NCBI GenBank assembly: GCA_963969395.1 | Contig: OZ017803.1 | Span: 16,182,001-16,246,000 of the forward strand | Length of the DNA stretch: 64,000 bases | Reading direction: 5' to 3' | Source: Pseudoscleropodium purum | Taxonomy: Eukaryota; Streptophyta; Bryopsida; Hypnales; Brachytheciaceae | Shown here: positions 34,771 to 47,234 of the stretch, one piece after another | Layout of the letters: the number at the start of each line of letters is the position of its first letter | How positions within the stretch are numbered: position 1 is the stretch's first letter | Made by a program: the position numbers and the translations under genes | Notes under the pieces: model-generated | What the model was told of the DNA's origin: nothing | The model's database searches: none | What the model saw: the letters and a program-made list of their open reading frames with translations, nothing else

Positions 34771-37194
34771 GGCGGGAGCGACAGCAACGTCAACGTCGCA
34801 TGCACGGGATGAAGATTCCGTCGTCGCTGGACTAGTTAAAAGTGTAGATTGAAACTCCGTCACCTTGCAACAGGAAAGAGGCCAGGATGCATGCCAATTT
34901 GCCTCGTTTCGCTTTGGTTCTTGAGGTTGTGCGTCTCCATCTCTCTCTGATACATTTTTTCACTGTTCATTAAACTTCTTCTTGATGATTTCTGCTACTT
35001 CTGTCGGTCGTTTAATTTAGTTGGTGCCTTTGATGGAAATTTTTCGTGACAGGAGCGCAAGTTTGTGGAACGGAGGAGAGAATCAAGAAGCGCATGGAGA
35101 ATACTCTCAGTAGAAAGGTTGTTTCTCATTGATTTCGGGAAGCGATTCGGTTTGTGAAAAAGTCAGTGGAGTCGTTACTTTAGGCGGGAAGCGGGAAGGC
35201 GACAGGCGGGAGCGACAGGAGCGCAGGAGAGCAAAAGTCGGATGCAAGGGGTGACGATTCCGTCGTTGCTAGATTGAACTCACCCTGAAACTTTTAAGAG
35301 TAGAAGCCGAGGGCGTATGTCGTTTTACGCCTGCGACTCCATTTCTCTAGTAGATTTTCATTGCTGGTTGGACTTCTTTTGATGATTTTTGCTACGGTTG
35401 TCCGGGGTTTGATTGGCGCCACTTTTGGTGACGAGAGCATGGTAATGCGGAACGAAGGAGACAATCAAGAAGCGCATGAAGGAAGCTCTCAGTGGAAAGG
35501 GCGTTTCTCATTGTTTTCCAGAAGCGGTTAGTTTCGGTGACGTTGAGTGGAGTCGGTGCTTCATTTCCTTAGGGTAAGTTTTGGAATTTCTTTTGCATCT
35601 GAGAGGCTATCTATTATTCGTTAAAGTGAATGTAGAGACGGATTTCGATTTTGGCATCTTGTTTATTTTGTTGACGAAATTTTGTTTGAAGAAACAAAAT
35701 GCAAGTATGCTCGTGTTAATTGTCCGTGATTTGGAAAGTTGCTACTAACTTCTAGCTACTAACTTATCTTCTTCGTAAATTTAGGTCCGCTTGAACTTAG
35801 TTGCGGCTGGACTGAAAGCTTGATAATTTTAGGAGCCAGGTCTCTAGAAGAATGTTGCTATGATTGAATGATGCATCTTATACCTTAACTCTTTCTCCGT
35901 GGCTGACACGAAAGTTCTATAGGGATTTCTGTTGCAGCTGAGAGTCTATCTATTATTCGTGGAAGTGAATGCAGAGGCGAATTTGATTTGACATGTTGTC
36001 TATAATGATAGCGATTCCAACAACATGAAGCTCTCATTCCCGCTGCATTGAACGATTGGATTGAGCTGGTGGTCTGTTTTTAATTCCTAGTTAATTTAGT
36101 TTCGCGTGTTCTTTTCGCAGCTGGAATGAGAGGTAATGATTTTAGAACAGTGTTGTAGAAGAATGTTGCCGTGGTTCAATGCTGCATCTTATGCCTCTCC
36201 TCCTGTGTCGTGGCTGACACGAAGCCTCTTAGTAGTTTAATAGCTACCAACACGAGAGGTGAAATTTTTGAACATTTGAGATTCACTATGACCTCTCGTC
36301 ATCTCGATGAAGTTGTTCGCGTCGTGTTCAAAGAATTGGTTCATGTGGCCAGTTTGTCTGCCATTTCCTTCGCAGATGCAGAGTGCTTCGACGACCATTA
36401 GATTGTGCGATATTAGCGCCACCAATTTTGCATCAGATGAGACGAATCTTGCAAATCTTTCTCCATGAATTTTAGTTTCTCAATTTGAGGCGCCGGTGCA
36501 GATTTTCCAGTTGGTTTAATTTTCGGGGACTTCGTATTGGTTGAAGGATATATCGCTCACTTCTCTTGGACGTTTTGTTATGCGGCTATCGAGTGAGAAA
36601 TCACTTTTCGAGTTCCATTTTCAGTTTGAGTAGTCAAATATGATCGACATCTCGCGGTCTTCCAGTTGGATTTGAGCTACATTTGTAACAATCACCAAGA
36701 CTGTATTGAGATCGTTCGAAAAGTAGGATGGATGCTGTCTTGTAGAGAATCAACTGGGTTTTTTTCTCGTCTTCAAGTACTGTTCAATCTTCTACAGAGA
36801 TTTCGGGAACGAAAATAGCATTCCTCTGACCATTTAGTAAATTTAACTTAGACACAATTGTTCTCATATTTGACTTTCACTGAACAGTTACTCGGGGAAT
36901 AAGTTCGTGACGTTTCTGGTTGCGACAGAGAACATTTGCATGGGCAGCTTGCCATCTGTGGGACAGTGTAACGATTCTGGTTCGGTAAGCTTGACATCCA
37001 TTTCCTTGCATTTGGAGAGTGACTTTGTTGCCCTGCATTGCTGTGAAGTATGTAGTACGTTAGCGGCTACGTTGTTACGCTCTCAGCTGAACTACTAGGC
37101 TATCGTTAAATGATATAAGTGCTTAAGGCTTCTGGGAGTGTGTTATATTTCATCGTTGCTCGTGTGCAGAAATTTCATCAACGATTGTTAAACC
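34771..37194 (+). promoter_or_regulatory. Promoter and 5' leader region of the glycosyltransferase gene, tandemly duplicated
   Basis: Two layers of duplication are visible. GGCGGGAGCGACAG occurs at 34771 and 35205, followed in both copies by GATTCCGTCGT and by AATCAAGAAGCGCATG (35081 and 35463). A second pair is CTGAGAG-CTATCTATTATTCGT (about 35598 and 35938) and AGAAGAATGTTGC (about 35847 and 36158), with GTGGCTGACACGAA following in both copies. Composition resembles transcribed untranslated DNA. A good 3' splice site, CTCGTGTGCAG, lies about 30 bases upstream of the start codon (ending near 37170), so the leader is probably spliced. Transcript limits cannot be set from sequence. Confidence 0.5.
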
Positions 37195-38352
37195 ATGTTT
37201 CTCAGAGGACAGCGCAAACTCCTTCCTGTGTCCGTAGCCATCTTCATCACTTTCATCTCCTGGATCATCATCTGGAACTTAACTACGGGTAGTTTCTACA
37301 TCTTCAATTCCAGAACTTTCGATTCCTTTTGTACTTCTTTCAGAGCATGCCCTTCATGCAATAGCATCAGACAATACTCCAATGCTCAAGAATACCGACT
37401 CCCAGTATTTGAGACAGACAAAGAGCTTCTCAGAAACGCATTTCACCAAGCAATCGAAGGTCCAGGTCCAGGACCTCCCCGAATTGCTTTCCTCTTCCTT
37501 GTGAAGGGCGCTATTCCACTTGAGCCAGTGTGGAGACGGTTTCTCCAAGGGCATGAAGAACGATGGAGTCTCTATGTCCATGCAAGCAACCAGAGCTACA
37601 AGTTTCCACTGGGATCACTCTTTCAGGGCACGGAAATTCCGTCCAAGCCAGTGCAGCGAATCTCCATAAGCTTGGTGGATGCCATCCGAAGATTACTCGC
37701 CTACGCCCTCGCTGACCCTCGCTACAACAACGCCTGGTTCGTGAATGTCTGCGAGTCTTCCATCCCCATTCGTGGCTTCCCTGCTGTGCACGAATACCTA
37801 CTAGGGAGTCGACACAGTTTCGTGGAGTCGTTTCTGCCCGACGCGAAGTACCACCAGTGGGAAACGATGCCAGAGTTCCCGATTCTCGAACTACGCAAGG
37901 GCGAGACATGGATGCAGATGACTCGCAAGCATGCTATCATCGTGATTTCTGACAAGGTGATCTATGCCAAATTCGCTGCGTCTTGCAGCCTATGGTGTGC
38001 TCCAGACGAGGAGTATTTCCAAACGTTGCTCCATCTTGAAGACCCTCGTGGGATTGCCAATCGCACCACCATGTTTGTAGATTGGAAAGAGCCTCGACCG
38101 ATTCCTAGCTCCCCTCGAACTTTCTTACCGGGCGATGTGAGTGAAGGATTGTTCCGCGAAATTCAGGCGAAGATCCAAGAAACCGATGGTTTAAAACAGG
38201 ATTCCTCGCTCGACAGGTCCGAGTCCAGTATGATGCCCATCTGCGACTACAATGGCAACCCTAACGTCGAGTGCTTTCTGTTTGCTCGCAAATTTGATGC
38301 CCTTTCAGCTTCTGCAATTTTGGATGTGATCAATTTCCTCCCTGGCTTCTGA
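37195..38352 (+). CDS. GT14/DUF266 (core-2/I-branching-like) glycosyltransferase
   Basis: An intact, intronless frame of 385 residues from ATG 37195 to TGA 38350-38352. A short basic N-terminus (MFLRGQRK) is followed by one hydrophobic segment at residues about 11-30 (VSVAIFITFISWIIIW), the signal-anchor pattern of a type II Golgi membrane enzyme. The catalytic-type region has family landmarks: RIAFLFLVKGAIPLEPVW (about 95-112), WSLYVHAS (about 123-130), the SLVDAIRRLLAYAL block, WFVNVCESSIPIRGF (about 181-195; plant relatives read VLLSESCIPL), and LRKGETWMQMTRKHA (about 234-248), close to the usual WRKGSQWFEM. WCAPDEEYFQTLL (about 269-281) fits the conserved DEHYFPT site. Members are thought to transfer sugars to cell-wall or arabinogalactan glycans; the substrate is unknown here. 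The short acidic stem and Cys-rich tail (CDYNGNPNVECF) are not typical of angiosperm members. Confidence 0.85.
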   Translation: MFLRGQRKLLPVSVAIFITFISWIIIWNLTTGSFYIFNSRTFDSFCTSFRACPSCNSIRQYSNAQEYRLPVFETDKELLRNAFHQAIEGPGPGPPRIAFLFLVKGAIPLEPVWRRFLQGHEERWSLYVHASNQSYKFPLGSLFQGTEIPSKPVQRISISLVDAIRRLLAYALADPRYNNAWFVNVCESSIPIRGFPAVHEYLLGSRHSFVESFLPDAKYHQWETMPEFPILELRKGETWMQMTRKHAIIVISDKVIYAKFAASCSLWCAPDEEYFQTLLHLEDPRGIANRTTMFVDWKEPRPIPSSPRTFLPGDVSEGLFREIQAKIQETDGLKQDSSLDRSESSMMPICDYNGNPNVECFLFARKFDALSASAILDVINFLPGF

Positions 38353-38960
38353 TGTGTTCTCCGCACTTTCGCTTCAGTACAACTTAAAAGGCATGCCTCA
38401 TTCCATGACCAATTTTCCAGAGCTCTCCAAATGTTTGTTAACGAGGCCTCAGGCAACAATTTATTTTGAGTCATAAGTGCACTGCAGGCTTTAGTAGCAA
38501 AATCTTTATTAACATTCATAAGCCTGAGGATACCAGCTGAGAAAAAATTAAGGTAAGATAGACCACTGTGATTTTATCCAAATTAGGAGTCACCTTCTTG
38601 ACCAATCTTCCTTGGGGGTGCTGTGTATTCATGCAACTTCTTAGCCTGGTGCTCAATCGTCTAAGTTAGAGGCTCCACATGATTTCTAATCATCTTCTGT
38701 ACCATCGATACCCAGTTTCTCTTGCTGTGCTTGTTACTTCCATTAGTACTGAGACAGGTAATTACTATGAAATCAAACACGTACTTTGTACATAATACCT
38801 GCAATAACCCATTGTTTATAATGTTGATTACTACTGATGTGACTAGACAACTGGTTTTCCTGGGCAGCTGGACTCGTGGCACTGCCTGCTGTATTTGAGG
38901 TACTTTGCTGTGTAAGGTAGGAGGTTAATAAAGTGCCGATTTAACGTGCAAAGTTGCAAG
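38353..38960 (+). other. 3' flank of the glycosyltransferase gene
   Basis: Probable 3' untranslated region. Composition stays gene-like until about 38940, then turns AT-rich. AATAAA lies at 38927-38932 and a second AATAAA near 38973. Confidence 0.5.
38927..38932 (+). terminator. Candidate polyadenylation signal
   Basis: AATAAA about 575 bases after the stop codon, where composition changes from gene-like to AT-rich. Confidence 0.4.
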
Positions 38961-39314
38961 GTCTTCTTTTAATAAAAATATCATTTGAAACTGTTGTTTC
39001 TATTGCTAAGAGAGAGAAAAAAAAATTTAATTGTGGCATATATATCCATAAGATCTTTGTACTAGAATAGTACAAGAATAGTTTATAAGACTTCAATTCT
39101 TCTCAACTTAAAATTTCTACATTTCAAACTTCAAATTAAAAAACTTTATATGTTGAAGAACTATAACTATATGTAGATTGAAGGTAACATAAATCATTAA
39201 TAGCTTTAAGATGGTATTGAAACATACTAATCACAATAATGAGATTGTGCTAGCAAGTGAACTTAATCCTGTAGAATTTTTTTTTAAATTGTTAAATTAA
39301 TTTCAAAAATGAAT

Positions 39315-39510
39315 CCTATACCAACCGCTAACCTAATACCATCCAAATATAGAACACTTGTTGATTCTAGAGTGAGAATCTATAAGAGTACTATATGCCT
39401 TAACTTCACAACAAGTGATGTTAAGGCATGTAGTACCATCATAGATTCTCACTCTAGAATGAATGATAGTTGTACATTTGGATAGTATTTAGGTTAGTAG
39501 TTGGTATAGG
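39315..39510. mobile_element. Short palindromic MITE-like element
   Basis: Starts CCTATACCAACCGCTAACCTAA and ends TTAGGTTAGTAGTTGGTATAGG, inverted copies. Further pairs are TCTAGAGTGAGAATCTAT with ATAGATTCTCACTCTAGA, and AGTACTATATGCCTTAAC with GTTAAGGCATGTAGTAC. Almost the whole 196 bases can fold into one hairpin. Flanking duplication is not clear. Confidence 0.75.
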
Positions 39511-39667
39511 GTATGTCTATCTTATTATCCATTGCACAACTTATTATAGAGACTTTTTGAAGAAAAAGGTTGTAGTAATAACCTTCCCATGGTATCTTCA
39601 CATTCAAAGGAGGGCAACACAAGTTCTTCATAACATTCACTAACATGCATTGGCACTGCCTGGGCTC

Positions 39668-39865
39668 TACAATAGACGGTGCACACCTAATAAGTAGACA
39701 AGTGGAGACTCAATGTAATGAGCAGCTATGGTGCATGAAGAGAAGACAATAGATATGATGCATTGGTTTTACAATAGACTGTGCACACCTAATAAATAAA
39801 CAAGTGGAGACTCAATGTAATGAGCAGCCACGGTGCATGAAGGAAAGACAATGAGCATAAAGGCT
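39668..39865. repeat. Two-copy tandem repeat, about 102 bp
   Basis: TACAATAGAC at 39668 and 39770 starts two copies. Both continue GTGCACACCTAATAA, CAAGTGGAGACTCAATGTAA, TGAGCAGC and GGTGCATGAAG. Confidence 0.75.
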
Positions 39866-40215
39866 ATTAAATGTTATGTCGTAAGTTGTAAGTGGCATCA
39901 CCCAAATAAAATCCAATAAAACCCTGTATGTATATATTAGAATCAAAATTAACCCCTCAACGCCTTTGACTATTTCTCCATAAAAAATATTTTTGAATAC
40001 CAACTTTTAGAATTCAAAGTATAGTAGGAAATTAGGCTCTTCGTTCGACAACACACTATTGAAATTTAAAGTACAGTCCTTCGGGAATCTTGTGATCATT
40101 TATATTTTGAAATCCATTGCATAGATTGAAAATCTATAATGTTTGATTTGCAGAAAATACAATCCAGAAAATGGGTTTATAGGGGCACATTTTGAGCCCC
40201 TTGGGCATTGAGAGG
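39866..40215. other. Spacer without a gene
   Basis: AT-rich sequence with no recognised feature. Confidence 0.4.
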
Positions 40216-40785
40216 TTAACCCTAGAGCGCTCCAACGTCCAATTTTTGAATGATGAATAGATTGGAATTTGGTTTTCTTTCTCATTACTACTTGGGTGAA
40301 AGTCATCTAATTTGTGGAGATATTTTATTTTATCAAGCTATTGTCCTATCCAATGGTTGGATTTGGTGTTACTAGAATTTATGTATTTTTAGAATTACAA
40401 ATGTGGAAGTGTGTCAAGCCCCAAATTGCAGTGATTTTAGTTCAAAATTGGATTTGCAAAAGTGAGCTCATAGATTGTAAGAACACAAAAATTTCAAAAA
40501 ATCACCATATCAAGAGAACCTCATTTCAAATCCATTCCAACAAGTTTTACTCAAAAAATGATAATATTTTGCTTGTAATTGAATTTAGAAATTTCCCTTT
40601 CAAAATTTATAAAAAAACATTAGTGATAGCATTAGTGAATCTAACCATATGGATGGAATTTAAAATTCAATATCTACAACTTTTAATTGTATGTCAATTC
40701 TAAAATATTCTTCCAAATAGCACTTTATGACAATTTTTCCCAGATTGTCGATTTGGAAAAAGGATCTGGACATTTAGGGATTAAA
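40216..40785. mobile_element. Terminal-repeat element, TTAACCCTAGAG / TTAATCCCTAAAT ends
   Basis: The left end reads TTAACCCTAGAGCGCTCC and the reverse complement of the right end reads TTAATCCCTAAATGTCCAG. Length is 570 bases with no transposase. I group it loosely with the CCCCTAAAGT family. Confidence 0.4.
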
Positions 40786-43320
40786 TAAAAACAAGAAAGT
40801 GATTTATTCAAAGAACCTCCTTACAGAAAATATAATCCCTATAACTTATGAGCCCCAAAGTTGGTTCATGTCGTTGTCCCTACTAGTGTATGAAAGTTAT
40901 TAACTTATTAAAGTATCTCCTACATCCCTCTAGATATCCCCTCCCCTCTAGAATTTGGATGAAAAGAAAATTAATTCTAGCGTTTGTGAGGTCCAACCTT
41001 GGCCCAACCCGCCTTAAAAGCCATTTCTACAAGGGGGCACAAACCAGCCTCTTCTGCTAGAAATTGTCTTGGGACTAGCAAGTCGTCATAATGAATGCAA
41101 ATTGTGTGACTTGCGATTGGTTGGGAGCATATTTGGGGGAGTTGTGTGACTTGTGATCGGTTGGACGCATGTTTTATGGAGTTGCACCATTGGGGATGCA
41201 AGCGGCCATCTCCTCTCCTCTTCGTTGGATAGATCTTGAATCACGGAGTGGGGAAAGTTGGAGGGCTGTAGGAGATGCTCTTAGGAAGTGTAGTATTACA
41301 TGGATTGATTTGCAAATTCCCAATCATAACTGTTGTTGTACTGAAGCACACAGCAGCAGGTGATAACATAGATACTCCATCCCAGCTGGCTCTTGTTGAG
41401 GAAGGGCCATCAATGGTATGAGGAGAGGAGGCCTGCATCTGTCTTTTGGTTGGACACCTGGGGGGGGGGGGGGCTGGTCGTTATTAAGCTTACTGTCGAA
41501 GCAACTTATTTGTACCAAATAACCTGCAGAAAGATCAACACCCAATCTCAACTCCAAGTTAACTGTGTAAGGACGGGCTGGTCTCCGAAGAAATCATCAT
41601 TTTTTAATACCATGGGAATCAATCGCTCAGAAAAATGGAAAAGTGTTCATTGTGGAAGTCAAACTATCGTAGAAGATGTTCTTTTTTCTCAACAAAACTC
41701 TGAAGAGGAATAGTTGCACTTCTGTCTGTCCTATACGAGAGAATTCTCTGTCATTCATCGGCCACTCAATGTCCACGGCAATGTTACAAGGGTTAATAAG
41801 GTACACAAGTCTAAGCATTACCACCGTGATTTACCAATTTGAATATTTAGGGGACAACTCTAAAAGAGGCACATGTTAATTTTTTTTCTAGAGGAGTATG
41901 CTCGTTTTATGAATCAATTGACTCCTAAAGGACTAAGTGATCGACCATCCGATGCATGCAAGAGATCTCAGGTAGTTACATACAAATTTAATTTTGGTCA
42001 GATGTTCAAAACATATTGACACAAGGTGCAAATGTATATACCCTTTTAGTGGGAATATATATATATATATATTTAGATCAAGTGCTTGGATCAAAAGTTA
42101 TGTTGCTTTGGATTTTTGAAGTAGCTCAAGTACCTTCAAGAAACTCATACAGAACTCCACTTCCACTTTAGAAATTTGGCAAGAATGTAACTTACATGAT
42201 ACAAGATGCAAATGTTAAAACAACAAACATGTATAATATGCAATTCAATCTACTACTACATTATTTATCTAATAATTATATAAAAGTTAGAAATGAGAAA
42301 CGAGAAATTTCCTCTAAAATCAATTCTACGTTGAATGTGACTAATTTTTTAAAGAATTTTTGTAATTCAAAATGTTAAATTCTAATTAAGGTAATTTTTC
42401 AAGATTTTTATTTCAAAAATTTATTCAAAATGTATGTTGAAGGTCATTTCTTGAATTAAAAAAGTTATTTCTAAGATTAAATTAAGTGTATCTATTTCTA
42501 TTGAATTATAGAATATTTCTAATGAAAAGTTCTGAAAATCCATGCTACACAAATATAAGAGAACTAACACCATAATCCATAAGCATTTAGATGGATGAAA
42601 AATTTTAAAAACTATGTGTATTGGAGACATGTTTATATTCATTAATTGATCCTAGTTTGAATGTTTGATGTTCGAAGGGGTAGCAACAATGGGTCAAAAA
42701 AAACAATGAAATTTAATGTCTAAATTTTTTTAGTGTTTTTAGGCCCAAAGTTGCTTTGAAGTACTCAAATCCAAAGTAAGGCTAAAACCTTCATTTATAT
42801 TTATTCATTAATAAATTCAACCATAAGATCCTTTAGTTAACTTGTTAGAGTATACCCTCTAATAATTTTAGAATAAAAAACCTTACCAATTGCAAGATCA
42901 AGTCATTTGAATTTCAAAAGAAGTATTTTCAACTTTTTTTCAAATGGTTAAATTTTATCTTTCGAACTTTTTACACACAAATGAGTAGATACTATAATTT
43001 ATTACTCTTTACAATATATTGAAGAAATAAGTTAGGAATACCTATAAAAAAAAATTAATAAAAAATTAATATTCATAATTGAATAAAATCGTATATAGAA
43101 AGAAGTAGAATATTATTAAAAAAATTTAGCTATAGAATTAAAAAATACCAATCCCAAATACCGATGGTTGAAATGTTACAATAAACCATCTACACTCATT
43201 GTTTTCATTTTTTTTCAAAAATGTTGAAAATTGAGTTAAATAAAGGACTTCAAAGATTGTCTTACAATAGAGATTCAATAACTACCCACAAACTAAAACT
43301 CCTCATAACTTTTATCTCAA
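40786..43320. other. Intergenic, mixed composition
   Basis: About 40980-41880 is less AT-rich and contains short frames without known domains. A run of 14 G lies at 41460-41473. A short ATATAT repeat lies at about 42055-42071. The rest, including a partial repeat relic from about 42830, is AT-rich. No gene is supported. Confidence 0.4.
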
Positions 43321-44192
43321 TAGCCCCTTAAGTTCCCTTACTATGTTTTCTCTCAAAATGCTTGAAAATTGCCATTTCTAATACAGGTACTAAGATTTTG
43401 AGAATTTTATTTTGACATATGTAACCATAGGATCTTGTAGTATGTTGACTTGAAAACACGTAGTAAAAATTTTAGAAATTTCCATCTTGAGGATTATAAG
43501 ATATAAGCATTCAAATTCACTAAAATCATTTTTTTGGTCCAAAATGGTGGTTTTTCTTTGGATTCGTTTTTCTATATAAGTTGACTCCATGCATCTAAAC
43601 TTTCAAATCATTTAGAATTGTACAACATATAGGAAAAAAAATAGTAAGTAGAAAAAAGTAGAAAATGATTCAAAATACTTAATTGTTAAAAATTTAATTA
43701 TCAAATTGAAAAATGTCAATTCCAATGGTTGCAATGTTGTAATAAACAATCTATATCCTATGAGTTTTTTTTTGAAAAATATTGAAAATTGAGTTAAACA
43801 TATGACCTTAAAGTTTATTTTAGAGTAGAAAATCCATAATTTTGCATACAAACTAAAACTCCTTAGAACTTTTGACTCATTGATCAAAATGGAATGATTG
43901 AAATCTTTTGATATTTATATAAATCTTAGAAAACCAATTAAAAATTTCTGTTTTTGAAAAAAGTGATTTTTTTATTAGCCCGGATTGCCCTCATTGAGAA
44001 ACAAACAACATATTATACAATTATTTTTTGTTCTTATTTTTTAATATCATAAAATTTTGTGCACATGAAAGATATTCCTTGTCTACACCTTCTATTAAAA
44101 ATTCAGCCTAAAATATGCAAATTTCTAGTCACAAGTACCTACCCAAAATGAATATATTGCTAAAATTAATAAGTTGGTCATTTAGGGGTTAA
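43321..44192. mobile_element. CCCCTAAAGT-family element, long copy
   Basis: Starts TAGCCCCTTAAGTTCC and ends CATTTAGGGGTTAA. Interior blocks (AAAATTGCCATTTCTAATAC, GTAACCATAGGATCTTGTAGTA) align with 62121-63036. A partial repeat of its right part follows at about 44190-44510. Confidence 0.6.
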
Positions 44193-45594
44193 TCAAAATA
44201 GAATGATCAAAAGCTTTTTAAGTATATAAAAATCTAGAAAATCAATTTTAATTTTTAATTTCTTCAAAAAATGATTTTTAAAGAGATTTTTGAGTGATTT
44301 AGGTTGTCCTATAAACAATGAAAATTATATATTATATAATAATTTTTTGACCATGTAGTCAAAGTTATGGAAATTATTGCACCTTGGAAGCCACTCCTTG
44401 ATTACATATTCTGTGAAAATTTCAATAATAAAAATTTCATTTGTAGTGAACTGCACAAAATCACTATTTTGCCAAAAGAAATTGTTTGGCCCTAAGGTAC
44501 TTCACATATGTAATAAAAAATAATGATATCTATGAAAAAACTAACCTCTTTTTATGTTGTAGTGAAAGTAGCATCAAAATTACACACGCTTGCTACCATA
44601 AGAATTACCTCTAGCCAATTAGTTGGAAACTTTGTAGACATTCGTCCATCATTCATCTTTGGAAATCCTAAACACCTTTTTATTTTTTATAATAGAAGTT
44701 TTTGAAGACATAATGAAAACAATTTCAAAGGTGAAGACAATCTTTGAAGAGAAGGCAAAAAAGTTTGCAAAGGTTTTCTATTGCCATGGGCAAAACTTTG
44801 ATTTCTTACTTCCTAAAACAATATAACATTGTTTATCAATGAGCCAAGGGTTTCTTTTGCATCTTTGAAAAAGAATCCCACACAATGAACAAAATTGTCT
44901 TATATGGCTCTTCAGCCAATCCAATCTTTGAATTAATTGATAAATTCCTCATGAATATCTAGCAAAGTATGATACCTTCCAAGAAAAAGACTACTTGGTT
45001 ATACAATTTTATGAACACAATTCAATTCCATATGGTAAGGACAATATGACGGGTGAAAAAGTGTAATTGAGGTAACATTTGAGTTATTTTTTCATTTATT
45101 TTGGAAAGTACATAGAATGAATTTCTAGAAGTGATGCAATTTGTTACATTTATAGAAATGGATAAAATGTGAAAATATAGATGAAATTTAAGTTATTCAA
45201 CTTGAAGAATGTGCATTCATTTAGAAATGAGTGACATTGTCTTTATAATACATAGCAAATCAATAATTTCATCCATTGAAACTGAAAAAGACATATTGTC
45301 TAATATTCCCTTCTAAAAAATTGTATCACTTTCAAACAAAATATTGCTAAAAAAATGATGCTTTCACCTACAAATGTTGTTGGGGGAAGGTATGAGCTCA
45401 CGAAACTCACCAAAGGATTGAACTTATTAGTAAAGGCCCAAGCACATGCAATGAAAGGAAGGGGAACGGGAAGTTTTATGGCTCTTTCATATTTTTGAGT
45501 GAAAAGTGATTGGATAGTCAATCACTTTAAACAAAGTTGTTTATTGTAGTTAATTTATTAGGCACTCAAGGTGTATAGTGACACTATATTAGGC
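44193..45594. other. Repeat relic and AT-rich spacer
   Basis: 44190-44510 repeats the right part of the preceding element (CCATGTAGTCAAAGTTAT block). The remainder is AT-rich with no gene. Confidence 0.45.
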
Positions 45595-46060
45595 ACTCCC
45601 CCCTCAATTTTTATTTTACCACCCCCACTCACCCCCACCTATCATTTAGAATTTGATTTAAATTTTTTTATCTCACCTTCCCTCACCCCCACCCCCTCTT
45701 GTAATCTTCAGAATCAAAGTTCTTGACAAACAATATGGGACAATTGATCCCGTATCCAATACTGTATCCGTATTCAATACCCATATTCAGTATCCGTATT
45801 CAATACCCATATTCAGTATCCGTATTCAATATCCATATTCAGTACACATATTTAGTACTCATATCCAGTACTTGTACCCATATTCGTATTCGTATTCAGT
45901 ATTTGTATTTTATATTTGAACAGCTCAGATTAAATTTCACAAGATCAACATCTTGTGATTTTTTGAGAAATCAACATAAATTTTGAGGGTAAGCATTTTT
46001 TTTCAAAAAAATCAACGACTCACAAATTTTTTGAGAGAAGAGGGGGGGAACTAATGGGAA
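45595..46060 (+). repeat. C-tract/ATAC repeat, copy 1
   Basis: This holds CCCCC-rich tracts (CACCCCCACTCACCCCCACC), then a tandem ~26-bp unit TATCCGTATTCAATACCCAT + ATTCAG repeated about three times near 45768-45845, then TTTTGAGAAATCAAC and a G-rich tail (GAGGGGGGGAAC). The same order of parts recurs at 47235-47590. Confidence 0.55.
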
Positions 46061-46306
46061 ACTGGGGTGGCAGGCGAGTTTCAGTGTATAATCAATCAAT
46101 ATATCAAAGCTTCAATTATTGATATTGTAGTGAGGTACTCTAATGTAATTTTTAAAGTTGTTTTTGAAAATTATAGAATTCAAATACTAGAATCAACTAA
46201 GGTTATTAACAAAAGATATTGGATAATCAATATATTTGTATATGGTTGTTGGCAAGGTACAAAATATTAAAATTAAAAAACTCAACAGCATGGTAGAGCT
46301 TAGCTA

Positions 46307-46364
<58 letters not shown>

Positions 46365-47234
46365 AATGTATACTTGTAAATTATTGCATAAATTTTCCTT
46401 CTTCGTAGTTGTTTTATGTTTTATAATCATGTACTAATATAGGTATTAAAAATCTAGTTGATATAATTTTTTTAATTTTCAAAAATAGAATTAAAAAATT
46501 ATTCTTATTTATTTCCTTCAGTTTTTTTCAATTAAGTATTTTTTTAAGGTTTTAAAATGATATTTTTTAATAAATATTTTTTAGTTTTAAAAAAAATATT
46601 TGAGATTTTAATTTCTTTTTATTCTATTTGTATTTGTGATACTCTATTATAATTTTATATGAAATTTTTATAAAGGTTAATGAAATAAAAAAATTTATAG
46701 TGGAGGGATTGTCACTGTGTAGAAGGAGTTTACGTTTGGGGATTTGGATTTTCCAATGCTACATCATGTACAAATGAAAACAAAATTTTGTGTTTCTAAG
46801 AGTTATCCTAGAAGTTACAAAAACTTAACCTACATTTAGTTCTTCTTATTTTTAATTGCATTTGAATTTTCATCTGAAGTGGTGTAAATTTTGGGACCAA
46901 AATTTTATATTAGTTGGAAGACAATTCAATTTAATTAGATTGCAAGTAATTCTACTTTATCATCCTTGCAAAAGAAAACCATGTTGAATAAGAATTTGAA
47001 TGCAATTTAGAGTAAGTATTGTTCTAGGGCCAAGATGAAAGGTGCTATTTCAATATTTTGTGAATTAGAGGATAATTATAATATATGAAAGCAACGATGG
47101 TTATGACATTATTAAACATTCACTATTAAACAAGTAGTGTTTGAGACACAAGTGTTTCTTTTGAACTCATTGTCATTGTGACAAACCGTCACAATGAGCT
47201 CAAGATTTGGTTTCCTTCTTTTTATTTTGTTTCC
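46061..47234. other. AT-rich spacer with an AT microsatellite
   Basis: No gene is recognised. Includes the (TA)25 run listed separately. Confidence 0.45.
46311..46360. repeat. (TA)25 microsatellite
   Basis: Fifty bases of uninterrupted TA repeat, continuing into CACAAATG. Confidence 0.95.

Noticed and set aside
34063..34962. Minus-strand frame of about 265 codons with two hydrophobic stretches and one stop
   Set aside because: No recognisable family. It overlaps the duplicated leader region of the plus-strand gene, where GC-rich sequence makes long frames likely.
36171..36401. Plus-strand 76-codon frame in the glycosyltransferase leader
   Set aside because: It lies in the duplicated leader, has no known domain, and is far from the main start. 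Probably chance.
41460..41473. Run of 14 G as a functional element
   Set aside because: A lone homopolymer, with length possibly affected by sequencing. No context suggests function.
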